DNA from: Variovorax sp. Sphag1AA | GTDB lineage: Bacteria; Pseudomonadota; Gammaproteobacteria; Burkholderiales; Burkholderiaceae_C | Reading direction: 5' to 3' | Assembly (NCBI RefSeq): GCF_014192575.1 | Contig: NZ_JACHYC010000002.1 | Coordinates: 992,001-1,056,000, forward strand | Length of the DNA: 64,000 bases | Shown: one piece after another, positions 57,184 to 64,000 of the stretch | How the letters are laid out: every line of letters starts with the position of its first letter | How positions within the stretch are numbered: position 1 is the stretch's first letter | Notes under the pieces: model-generated | Database searches by the model: none | What the model saw: only the letters and a program-made list of their open reading frames with translations | What the model was told of the DNA's origin: nothing | Program-made: the position numbers and the translations under genes

Positions 57184-59892
57184 TCAGGCTCCGACAGAGC
57201 GCAGGGACTCGGATGTCAGCGTGAAGTAGCGCGTGCCGATCGCGTCCGACACGTGGTAGGACGCCGTCTCGCACGCGGTGCAGAGGTCGACCAGCGCGGC
57301 GTATTGCGATTCGGGGCCGGCCTCGCAGAGGTGCTCGAGCGTCCAGCTGTCGGGGTCGGGCAGTTCGTACGACAGCGCCGAGAGCTTGCCCGGCGCACTG
57401 CCCGCGAGCTTGGCGATCCGCTTGCGCAGGGTGTGAGTGACCCATGCGAGCGAGCGCGGGTTGTCGCCGTCGAGTACCAGCAGGTCGACCATCGTCGCGA
57501 CGTCGCGCCGCTGCTGATAGCGCGCGTGGAAGGTGATGGTGCTGTCGAACAGCGCGACCATTGCCTCGAAGCCGGACACCTCGTGCACCGCGCCGGTTTC
57601 GAAGCCCGCCGCAAGTGCGCTGGAAAGAAAAGCCAGCCGTTCGATGTGCCGCCCGATGGACAGCAGGCGCCAGGCATCGTCGCGCGTCATGCGGTCGGTC
57701 TGCGCGCCGGTCATCGCGGCGAGGGCAGCGCTTGCGGATTCGAGCAGGCGCAGCGCGGCGCCGGACTCGTAGCCCGCCTCGCCTTTCTCGCCCGCCTGTT
57801 CGGCGCTGCGGCGCAGGAAGTCGGCCTCGGCACGCACGATCTGGTTCCAGTGGTCCTGCGACAGTCGCTCGCGCACTGCAGCAGCGGCGCGCCGCACGCA
57901 ACTCAGGCTGAAGCCGACGCTGCCGCCACGCTCGACATCGCCGAGTTCCGCAATCAGCGCGCGTTCGAACACGCGGCGCGACTTCGGCAGGCTCGGCACC
58001 TCGCGCGGCACGAGTGCGTTGCGTTCCGTGAGCTGGTGCAGCCAGTTGAGCAGTGCGCGGGAAGACACTTCTTCGCCGCCGAGCAGGTCGAGCGTGACGC
58101 GCGCGAGGCGCACCGCGTTCTCGGCGCGCTCGGTGTAGCGGCCGAGCCAGTACATGTTCTCCGCAGCGCGGCTGGTGACCGGCGCGCGGTGCCGCGCCAG
58201 CGAAGCCGGCGTCGCCTGCGAGTGCAGGCGCGTGGTCATGTCGACTTCGTCGAGCGTCTGCACCCAGACATCGGCGCTGCTGCCACCGCGCTGCATCGAG
58301 GCGATCTGTGCGTCGGGCCCGGCGAGCCGCGCGAGGCCGCCTGGCAGCACGCGCCACGACTGCGGACCGTCACTGATCGCGAAGACGCGCAGCAGCACGG
58401 CACGTGGCGCGATGTGGCCCCGGTCGAAGTTCTGCGTCCACGTCGGCATCTGCGACAACGGGAGATAGCTCTGTACCGTGTGCTCCTCGCCCCGGCGCAT
58501 GATGCGGCCCGCCCATTCATCGAGTCCGCGCTGGCCCATGCGGGTGCCGAGTACCGAGTCGAAGCTGGTGTGCGAATCGTCGCCGGGGTAGGTGGCCTTG
58601 ATCGCGCAGTCGGACAGCAGCGGCAGCACCGCTTCCATCGCGGCGCGCTCGCCGCACCACCAGGTTGGGAGTGCCGGTAGCTGCAGTTTTTCGTCGAGCA
58701 GGCGCCGCGCGAGCGCCGGAAGGAATCCGAGCAGCGCCGGCGATTCAAGAAACGCCGAGCCCGGCATGTTGGCCACGAGGACGTTGCCGGCGCGGATCGC
58801 CTGCAGCAGCCCGGGCACGCCCAGCGTGGAATCGGGGCGCAGCTCCAGCGGATCGAGGAACTGGTCGTCCAGCCGCTTGATGAGGCCGTGCACCGGCCGC
58901 AGGCCCTGCAGCGTCTTGAGGTAGAGCCGCTGGTCGCGCACCGTGAGGTCGCTGCCCTCGACCAGCGTGATGCCGAGGTAGCGCGACAGGTAGGCGTGCT
59001 CGAAGTAGGTCTCGTTGTACGGCCCGGGCGTCAGCAGCGCGATGTGCGGCGGCTGGCCGGCAGGGCACATGCGCTGCAGCCCTTCCATCATCGCGTTGTA
59101 GGTCGCGGCGAGGCGCTGCACATGCAGGTTCTCGAAGGCCTGCGGAAACTGGCGCGCGATCGCGAGGCGGTTCTCCAGCAGATAGCCGAGCCCCGAGGGC
59201 GCCTGCGTGCGCTGCGAGACCACCCACCAGTTGCCGTCCGGGCCGCGCGCGAGGTCGAAGGCCGCAATGTGCAGCCAGGTGTCGCCCGGCGGCTTGACGC
59301 CGTGCATGGCGCGCAAATAGCCCGCATTGCCCTGCACCAGCGCTGGCGGCAGCAGCCCTTCAGAGAGCAGTTGCTGCGGCCCGTAGACGTCGGCCATCAC
59401 GCGGTCGAGCAGGCGCGCGCGCTGCTGCACGCCGGCCTCGATCTGCGCCCAGCTCTCGGGCGAGAGGATCAGCGGAAAGAGATCGAGAGACCAGGGCCGC
59501 TGCGGCCCGTTGGCCGAGTCGGCATAGACGTTGTAGGTGACGCCGTTGTCGCGGATCTGCCGCTCCAGGCTGACCGCTCGGCGCGGCAGGTCGTCGAAGC
59601 CGCCGGGGCCGAGGTTCTCGAAGAAGCCGGCCCAGGAGGGCGCGAGCGGCGCATGTTCCCCGGGCGCGAGATCGGTTTCATCCGCGGCTGGCGCAGCGGG
59701 CGGGACCGACGCTGCGTCATACAAAGGGGCCGGTTGTGAAGGCGTGCCCTGCCGTGTGGTGGTCTGCGGCGTCGCGATGCCGCGCAGCTCGTCGAAATGC
59801 CCCGGCGCGGCCGGCGGCGCGATAGCGGATGCCAGCTCGGCAGGCGCCTCCAGCGCCTGGGCATCGAAGAGGGATGTGTTGTGTGAATCCAC
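57184..59892 (-). CDS. Circularly permuted ATP-grasp protein fused to an alpha-E domain
   Basis: This 902-residue protein joins two families that are often made as separate genes. Residues about 85-565 are the circularly permuted ATP-grasp type 2 (DUF404/DUF407) ligase, with LLTPGPYNETYFEHAYLSRY and HGLIKRLDDQFLDPLELR. Residues about 585-900 are the all-helical alpha-E domain (DUF403), with SRAAENMYWLGRYTERAENA and RHIERLAFLSSAL. The first 80 residues are low-complexity, Ala/Pro-rich. It is thought to be an amidoligase; product and substrate are unknown. The ATG lies 120 bases after the upstream stop, and copy B of the repeat fills most of the gap. Confidence 0.88.
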   Translation of the reverse strand: MDSHNTSLFDAQALEAPAELASAIAPPAAPGHFDELRGIATPQTTTRQGTPSQPAPLYDAASVPPAAPAADETDLAPGEHAPLAPSWAGFFENLGPGGFDDLPRRAVSLERQIRDNGVTYNVYADSANGPQRPWSLDLFPLILSPESWAQIEAGVQQRARLLDRVMADVYGPQQLLSEGLLPPALVQGNAGYLRAMHGVKPPGDTWLHIAAFDLARGPDGNWWVVSQRTQAPSGLGYLLENRLAIARQFPQAFENLHVQRLAATYNAMMEGLQRMCPAGQPPHIALLTPGPYNETYFEHAYLSRYLGITLVEGSDLTVRDQRLYLKTLQGLRPVHGLIKRLDDQFLDPLELRPDSTLGVPGLLQAIRAGNVLVANMPGSAFLESPALLGFLPALARRLLDEKLQLPALPTWWCGERAAMEAVLPLLSDCAIKATYPGDDSHTSFDSVLGTRMGQRGLDEWAGRIMRRGEEHTVQSYLPLSQMPTWTQNFDRGHIAPRAVLLRVFAISDGPQSWRVLPGGLARLAGPDAQIASMQRGGSSADVWVQTLDEVDMTTRLHSQATPASLARHRAPVTSRAAENMYWLGRYTERAENAVRLARVTLDLLGGEEVSSRALLNWLHQLTERNALVPREVPSLPKSRRVFERALIAELGDVERGGSVGFSLSCVRRAAAAVRERLSQDHWNQIVRAEADFLRRSAEQAGEKGEAGYESGAALRLLESASAALAAMTGAQTDRMTRDDAWRLLSIGRHIERLAFLSSALAAGFETGAVHEVSGFEAMVALFDSTITFHARYQQRRDVATMVDLLVLDGDNPRSLAWVTHTLRKRIAKLAGSAPGKLSALSYELPDPDSWTLEHLCEAGPESQYAALVDLCTACETASYHVSDAIGTRYFTLTSESLRSVGA

Positions 59893-59901
59893 TGTGAGAT
59901 T

Positions 59902-60000
59902 ATGAGTTCACCCCCAGCCTCGCCCACTCCATGTGGCTCTGCACCCCCTCGCCGGGGGCAACCCCGGCGGCCCGGCAGAGCCGGTTCCGCGGGGTTCCTG
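59902..60000 (+). repeat. REP-like hairpin element, copy B
   Basis: This stretch of 99 bases fills the gap between two genes of the cluster. It has GCCGGGG-GCAA-CCCCGGC at 59951-59968, a perfect 7-base-pair hairpin with a GCAA loop, and a longer imperfect hairpin from AACCCCGG at 59960 to GGGGTT at 59996. On the plus strand it starts ATGAGTTCACCCCCAGC, matching copy A read on the minus strand. Confidence 0.8.
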
Positions 60001-60012
60001 GATTTGGGGTCG

Positions 60013-63000
60013 TTACCGTCGCAGATCCAGCGTGAACGGAAACTCGCGGCTGCCGCTGATCTCGATCGTTGCCGGCGGCGTGGTCATCAGGCCCGGCGTA
60101 TGACCCATGCGCGTGAAGCGTGCATGGCGGCGGCTTTCCGCTTCGTAGGCGTTGACCGGGAAGGTGTCGTAGTTGCGCCCGCCCGGGTGCGCGACGAAGT
60201 ACTGGCAACCGCCGAGCGATCGCTTCATCCAGGTGTCGACGATGTCGAAAGTCAGCGGCGCATGAACGCCGATGGTCGGATGGAGCGACGACGGTGGATT
60301 CCACGCCTTGTAGCGCACGCCCGCAACGAACTCGCCTGTGGTGCCAGTGGGCTGCAGCGGCAGCACCTGGCCGTTGACGGTGATGACGTGGCGGCTTTCG
60401 TTCATGCCGGTGACGCGAATCTCGACGCGTTCCAGCGATGAATCCACATAGCGCGCAGTGCCACCGGCTGTGCCTTCCTCGCCCATCACATGCCATGGCT
60501 CGAGCGCGTTGCGCAGCGACAACTCGACGCCCATCGCCTGCACCTGCCCGACCAGCGGGAAGCGGAACTCGAAATGTGGCGCGAACCAGTTCGGATCGAA
60601 AGCGAAGCCCGCCTGGCGCATTTCGCTGATCACGTCCTCGAAATCCATCTGCACGAAGGTCGGCAGCAGGAAGCGGTCGTGCAGCTCGGTGCCCCAGCGG
60701 GTGGCCGGCGCGGTGTAAGGCGCGTCCCAGAAGCGGGCGACCAGCGCACGCAGCAGCAGTTGCTGCGCGATGCTCATGCGCGCATGCGGCGGCATCTCGA
60801 AGGCACGCAGCTCAAGCAGGCCGAGGCGGCCGGTGCTGGAATCGGGCGAGTAGAGCTTGTCGATGCAGAACTCGCTGCGGTGCGTGTTGCCCGTGACGTC
60901 GATGAGGATGTTGCGCAGCGTGCGGTCGACCAGCCATGCGGGCATGTTCTGGCCGTAGATCTCGCGGTTGCGTGCGATTTCCTTGAGCGCGATCTCCAGC
61001 TCGTAGACCTGGTCGTTGCGCGCTTCGTCCACGCGCGGCGCCTGGCTGGTCGGGCCGATGAACATACCCGAGAAGAGATAGCTCAGCGACGGATGGTTGT
61101 GCCAGTAGAGCAGCAGGCTTGCAAGCAGCTCGGGCCGGCGCAGGAAGGGGCTGTCCGCCGGCGTTGCACCGCCCAGCACGAAGTGGTTGCCACCGCCGGT
61201 GCCGGTGTGGCGGCCGTCGGTCATGAACTTCTCGGCCGACAGGCGCGTCTCGAAGGCCGCGTGATAGAGGAACTCGGTGTGGTCGACCAGCTCGCCCCAG
61301 TTGTGCGCGGGATGGATGTTGACTTCGATCACGCCGGGGTCGGGCGTGACCTGCAGCATCTTCAGGCGCGGATCGCGCGGCGGGGGGTAGCCCTCGATGA
61401 CGATCTTCACGCCGAGTTCTTCGGCCGTGGCTTCGACCGCCGCGACCAGGTCGAGGTAGTCCTCCAGCCGCGCGAGCGGCGGCATGAAGACGTAGAGCAC
61501 GCCGGAAGCGCTGCCGACCTTCTCGGCCGCGGGTCCGTTGGCGCGGCGCGGGTCGCGCACTTCGACACAGAGGGCGGTGCGCGTGATCCAGTGGGCGGAT
61601 TCGCCTCGGCGCGGCTGGCGCGTCGCGGTCGGATCCTGCCCCGCGTCGCGCAAGCCGGCGGCGTCGCCCGGCGACTGCATCCGCAGTGCGCTCGGTGTGG
61701 CTTGCGGTGCGCGGAAGTCGTAAGGCACCGCACTGCGGTCGGCATCGCCTTCCGCAAATCCCCCGGCGTAGCCGGTGTAGCGGGCGCGGTAGTCGGCCGA
61801 GCTCGGCAGACCGGCACGCGGCGCCGTCGGGTCGCGTTCGATGAGGTAGGGGTAGTCGCCCTTGCTGGCCCACGGCTGCGAATCGAGCGGCAGGCGGTAG
61901 CCCATCGGCGAATCGCCGGGCATCAGGTAGAGGCGATCGTCGCGCAGGAACCAGGGGCCGGTCTTCCAGCCGGGGCCGGCGAGCGCGGGTGCGTCGCCGT
62001 CGGCATTGGAGGCCTCGATGGGCAGCATGTAGCCGATCACCGCGTCCAGCTTCTGCGTGAACACCCGGCGCAAGCGCATACGCTCCATCTCGTCGTCGAG
62101 CTTCGACTCGAAGGGGTCGACGTTCACCGGCAGCCGGCGTTCGCGCCAGAGGTAGTAGTAGACGTCTTCGTAGCCCGGCTGGATGTAGCGCTCGGTCAGT
62201 CCGAGTCGCTGCGCCAGCGCATTGGTGAAGCGGCGGGCGTCCTCGCTGGTGTAGTTGGTCGGATGGCGTTCGTCTGCGAACAGGTCGGGGTTGTGCCAGA
62301 TCCTTTCGCCGTCCGCGCGCCAGAAGATCGACAGCGCCCAGCGCGGCAATTGCTCGCCCGGATACCACTTGCCCTGCCCGAAGTGCAGGAAGCCGCCGTC
62401 GCCGTATTCGGCACGCAGCTTTTGCACCAGCTCGGTCGCGTAGCCGCGCTTGGTGGGGCCGAGCGCGTCGGTGTTCCACTCGGCCGCGTCGCGGTCGGTG
62501 GTCGCGACATAGGTCGGCTCGCCGCCCATCGTCAGGCGCACGTCGCCGGCCTTCAGGCGTTTATCGACCGCTTCACCCAGGGCGAGCACTTCGGCCCATT
62601 GGTCCTCGGTGTAAGGCTTGGTCACGCGCGGAGATTCGTAGATGCGCGTGACTTTCATCTCGTGGCCGAAATCGACCTTCGCTTCGTCGACAGCGCCTTC
62701 GATCGGCGCGGCGCTCGACGGCGTCGGCGTGCAGGCGAGCGGGATGTGGCCTTCACCGGCCAGCAGGCCCGACGTGGCATCGAGCCCGATCCAGCCAGCG
62801 CCCGGCAGGTACACCTCGCACCAGGCGTGCAGGTCGGTGAAATCGACCGTGGTGCCGCTCGGGCCGTCGAGCGATTTCACATCTGGCGTGAGCTGGATCA
62901 GGTAGCCCGACACGAAGCGCGCCGCCAGGCCGCAATGCCGCAGCAGTTGCACCAGCAGCCAGCCCGAGTCACGGCACGAGCCCGAACCCTTGGAGAGCGT

Positions 63001-63513
63001 TTCTTCCGGCGTCTGCACACCGGGTTCCATGCGGATCAGGTAGTTGACGTCCTGTTGCACCTGCTGGTTGATCTGGACCAGGAAGTCGATGGTGCGCTGT
63101 TCCTTGCGGTCGATCTTGTCGAGATAGGCCTGCACCAGCGGCGTGGGCGCATCGGCGACGAGGTAGGGCGCGAGTTCCTGCGCCTGCGCTTCGGTGTACT
63201 TGAAGGGGAAGTTCTCGGCCTGCGGTTCGAGGAAGAAGTCGAAGGGGTTGTAGACCGCCATCTCGACGACCAGATCGACCGTGACCTTGAAGGCCGTCGT
63301 CTTCTCGGGGAACACCAGCCGCGCAAGGTAGTTCGCGAACGGGTCCTGCTGCCAGTTGATGAAGTGCTGCTCGGGCTCGACCCGAAGCGAATACGAGATC
63401 ACGTTGCTCCGGCAATGCGGCGCAGGTCGCAAGCGGATGACCTGTGGGCCCAATTGCACCGGACGGTCGTACTTGTAGTGAGTGACGTGGTGGAGCGCGG
63501 CGTGAATGGACAT
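60013..63513 (-). CDS. Transglutaminase-like domain fused to DUF2126
   Basis: This is a 1166-residue protein. Residues 1-300 are a transglutaminase-like domain with Cys in GSGSCRDSGWLL, His in DLHAWCEVYLPG and Asp in IGLDATSGL. The rest is a large DUF2126 domain, with EIEVNIHPAHNW-type segments and GGGNHFVLGGAT, often found with alpha-E and ATP-grasp genes and likened to glutamine-synthetase-type ligases. The ATG at 63511-63513 (MSIHAALHHVTHYKYDRP) is chosen by family N-terminus. It is first in the minus-strand run. Confidence 0.9.
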   Translation of the reverse strand: MSIHAALHHVTHYKYDRPVQLGPQVIRLRPAPHCRSNVISYSLRVEPEQHFINWQQDPFANYLARLVFPEKTTAFKVTVDLVVEMAVYNPFDFFLEPQAENFPFKYTEAQAQELAPYLVADAPTPLVQAYLDKIDRKEQRTIDFLVQINQQVQQDVNYLIRMEPGVQTPEETLSKGSGSCRDSGWLLVQLLRHCGLAARFVSGYLIQLTPDVKSLDGPSGTTVDFTDLHAWCEVYLPGAGWIGLDATSGLLAGEGHIPLACTPTPSSAAPIEGAVDEAKVDFGHEMKVTRIYESPRVTKPYTEDQWAEVLALGEAVDKRLKAGDVRLTMGGEPTYVATTDRDAAEWNTDALGPTKRGYATELVQKLRAEYGDGGFLHFGQGKWYPGEQLPRWALSIFWRADGERIWHNPDLFADERHPTNYTSEDARRFTNALAQRLGLTERYIQPGYEDVYYYLWRERRLPVNVDPFESKLDDEMERMRLRRVFTQKLDAVIGYMLPIEASNADGDAPALAGPGWKTGPWFLRDDRLYLMPGDSPMGYRLPLDSQPWASKGDYPYLIERDPTAPRAGLPSSADYRARYTGYAGGFAEGDADRSAVPYDFRAPQATPSALRMQSPGDAAGLRDAGQDPTATRQPRRGESAHWITRTALCVEVRDPRRANGPAAEKVGSASGVLYVFMPPLARLEDYLDLVAAVEATAEELGVKIVIEGYPPPRDPRLKMLQVTPDPGVIEVNIHPAHNWGELVDHTEFLYHAAFETRLSAEKFMTDGRHTGTGGGNHFVLGGATPADSPFLRRPELLASLLLYWHNHPSLSYLFSGMFIGPTSQAPRVDEARNDQVYELEIALKEIARNREIYGQNMPAWLVDRTLRNILIDVTGNTHRSEFCIDKLYSPDSSTGRLGLLELRAFEMPPHARMSIAQQLLLRALVARFWDAPYTAPATRWGTELHDRFLLPTFVQMDFEDVISEMRQAGFAFDPNWFAPHFEFRFPLVGQVQAMGVELSLRNALEPWHVMGEEGTAGGTARYVDSSLERVEIRVTGMNESRHVITVNGQVLPLQPTGTTGEFVAGVRYKAWNPPSSLHPTIGVHAPLTFDIVDTWMKRSLGGCQYFVAHPGGRNYDTFPVNAYEAESRRHARFTRMGHTPGLMTTPPATIEISGSREFPFTLDLRR

Positions 63514-63616
63514 GTTGTTCAGTGCGTCGGTCGTGCCTCGGGTGAGACGCATACTAGCCGACACAGAAAGCAATTAGCGCGCCAAAAAAGTCGCGTGACA
63601 GGGAGCGAATTGAGGT

Positions 63617-64000
63617 ATGCAGGGATGGGATGTGCGCGGCCTGCGGGTTCTGGCCGCGATGCTGGGTTTCGTACTTGGAACGGCGTTGCAGCTGCAGCAG
63701 GGTGTGCTGTGGCGGGAAGCGGTCTATGTGGCGCTCCTGGTGGGCGCGGTCGTCGGCGGATTCATTTTGCGTCCGCTGGAGCGGCCTTGGCGGGGCGCGC
63801 TCGTGCTGCCTGTGGCGCTGCTGCTTGGCGGAATGGCTGGTGCAGGCTCCGCGGGCTGGCGCTCGGTAGTCTTCACTGCGGACGCCTTGCCCGCGGCCCT
63901 GGAAGGCCGCGATCTGGTGGTGACTGGCGTGGTCGCGCAGATGCCGCTGCGCAATGAAAGCGGATTGCGGTTCGCACTCGAAGTCGAATCGGCGCGCTGG
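63617..64000 (+). CDS. comEC: ComEC/Rec2-family DNA uptake protein, N-terminal part
   Basis: This is a partial frame of 128 codons that runs off the window. It has three or so N-terminal spans (VLAAMLGFVLGTALQL, VYVALLVGAVVGGFIL, LVLPVALLLGGMAGA). The start of a DUF4131-like extracellular region follows: LEGRDLVVTGVVAQMPLRNE. This is the plan of ComEC, which carries single-stranded DNA across the inner membrane in transformation. The ATG at 63617 follows a GAGGT. It is divergent from the DUF2126 gene with 103 bases between. Confidence 0.85.
   Translation, partial: MQGWDVRGLRVLAAMLGFVLGTALQLQQGVLWREAVYVALLVGAVVGGFILRPLERPWRGALVLPVALLLGGMAGAGSAGWRSVVFTADALPAALEGRDLVVTGVVAQMPLRNESGLRFALEVESARW

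Noticed and set aside
59902..60441. Plus-strand open frame starting in repeat copy B
   Set aside because: It begins with the same repeat-derived residues as the small membrane gene but then runs antisense into the DUF2126 gene with no span or domain. There is no ribosome-binding site.
60490..63957. Open frame of over 1100 codons on the plus strand, antisense to the DUF2126 gene, and others like it at 17551-20235, 32188-34842 and 37858-39603
   Set aside because: High GC with biased third positions leaves long open antisense frames. These translate to Arg/Ala/His-rich sequence with no domain, and each opposes a clear gene.

Overview
The window is one contiguous piece of a high-GC chromosome. 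Gene content points to a betaproteobacterium of the Comamonadaceae, most likely Variovorax or a close relative. This rests on the pyrG-kdsA-eno-ftsB order, parE and parC separated by a lytic transglycosylase, BamC next to dapA, and the general codon use. No rRNA, tRNA, CRISPR array, insertion sequence or prophage was seen. Genes are tightly packed, many overlap by 4 bases (ATGA), and no gene-free stretch exceeds 300 bases.

Layout. (1) 1-9773, minus strand: a nine-gene catabolic operon. It holds a fumarylacetoacetate-hydrolase-family protein, an alpha/beta hydrolase, two paralogous amidohydrolases and a complete branched-chain-amino-acid-type ABC transporter. The last ATPase of the transporter is fused to a Tm-1-like (UPF0261) domain and runs off the window. 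A divergent TetR-type regulator (9944-10672) faces it across a 20-base palindrome. The substrate is unknown. (2) 10711-29277: housekeeping genes, namely ferritin-like DUF455, gamma-carbonic anhydrase, Hsp33, FtsB, enolase, KdsA, CTP synthase, CoaBC, dUTPase, an FKBP isomerase, a RoxA-like oxygenase, BamC and DapA. Small lipoproteins, a methyltransferase and an MFS transporter lie among them. (3) 29417-34821: topoisomerase IV (parE, parC) with a lytic transglycosylase between. (4) 35037-43628: envelope genes, namely a phosphoethanolamine-transferase-like protein, a metallo-beta-lactamase-fold lipoprotein, a 1184-residue membrane patatin and a CorA-like protein.

(5) 43776-50469, plus strand: a 2-ketogluconate-type operon. 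It has a four-gene polar-amino-acid-type ABC transporter followed by kguE-, kguK- and kguD-like enzymes and a LacI-family regulator. The promoter carries TGAAACCGGTTTCA, the palindrome known for Pseudomonas PtxS. An ABC importer seems to stand where Pseudomonas has the KguT permease. (6) 50611-53318: a saccharopine-dehydrogenase-like enzyme coupled to an ALDH7-type dehydrogenase, probably for lysine or aminoadipate semialdehyde catabolism. (7) 53329-55202: AmmeMemoRadiSam proteins B and S without protein A. (8) 55263-63513, minus strand: a DUF2126/transglutaminase protein, a circularly permuted ATP-grasp fused to an alpha-E domain, a second transglutaminase, a RidA protein and an Lrp/AsnC regulator. 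This is the amidoligase/transglutaminase neighbourhood whose product is unknown. The window ends in the start of comEC.

A REP-like hairpin element of about 100 bases occurs twice, at 27961-28060 and 59902-60000 in opposite orientation. One copy is read as the N-terminus of a small membrane protein. All calls are from reading the sequence; no searches were run.
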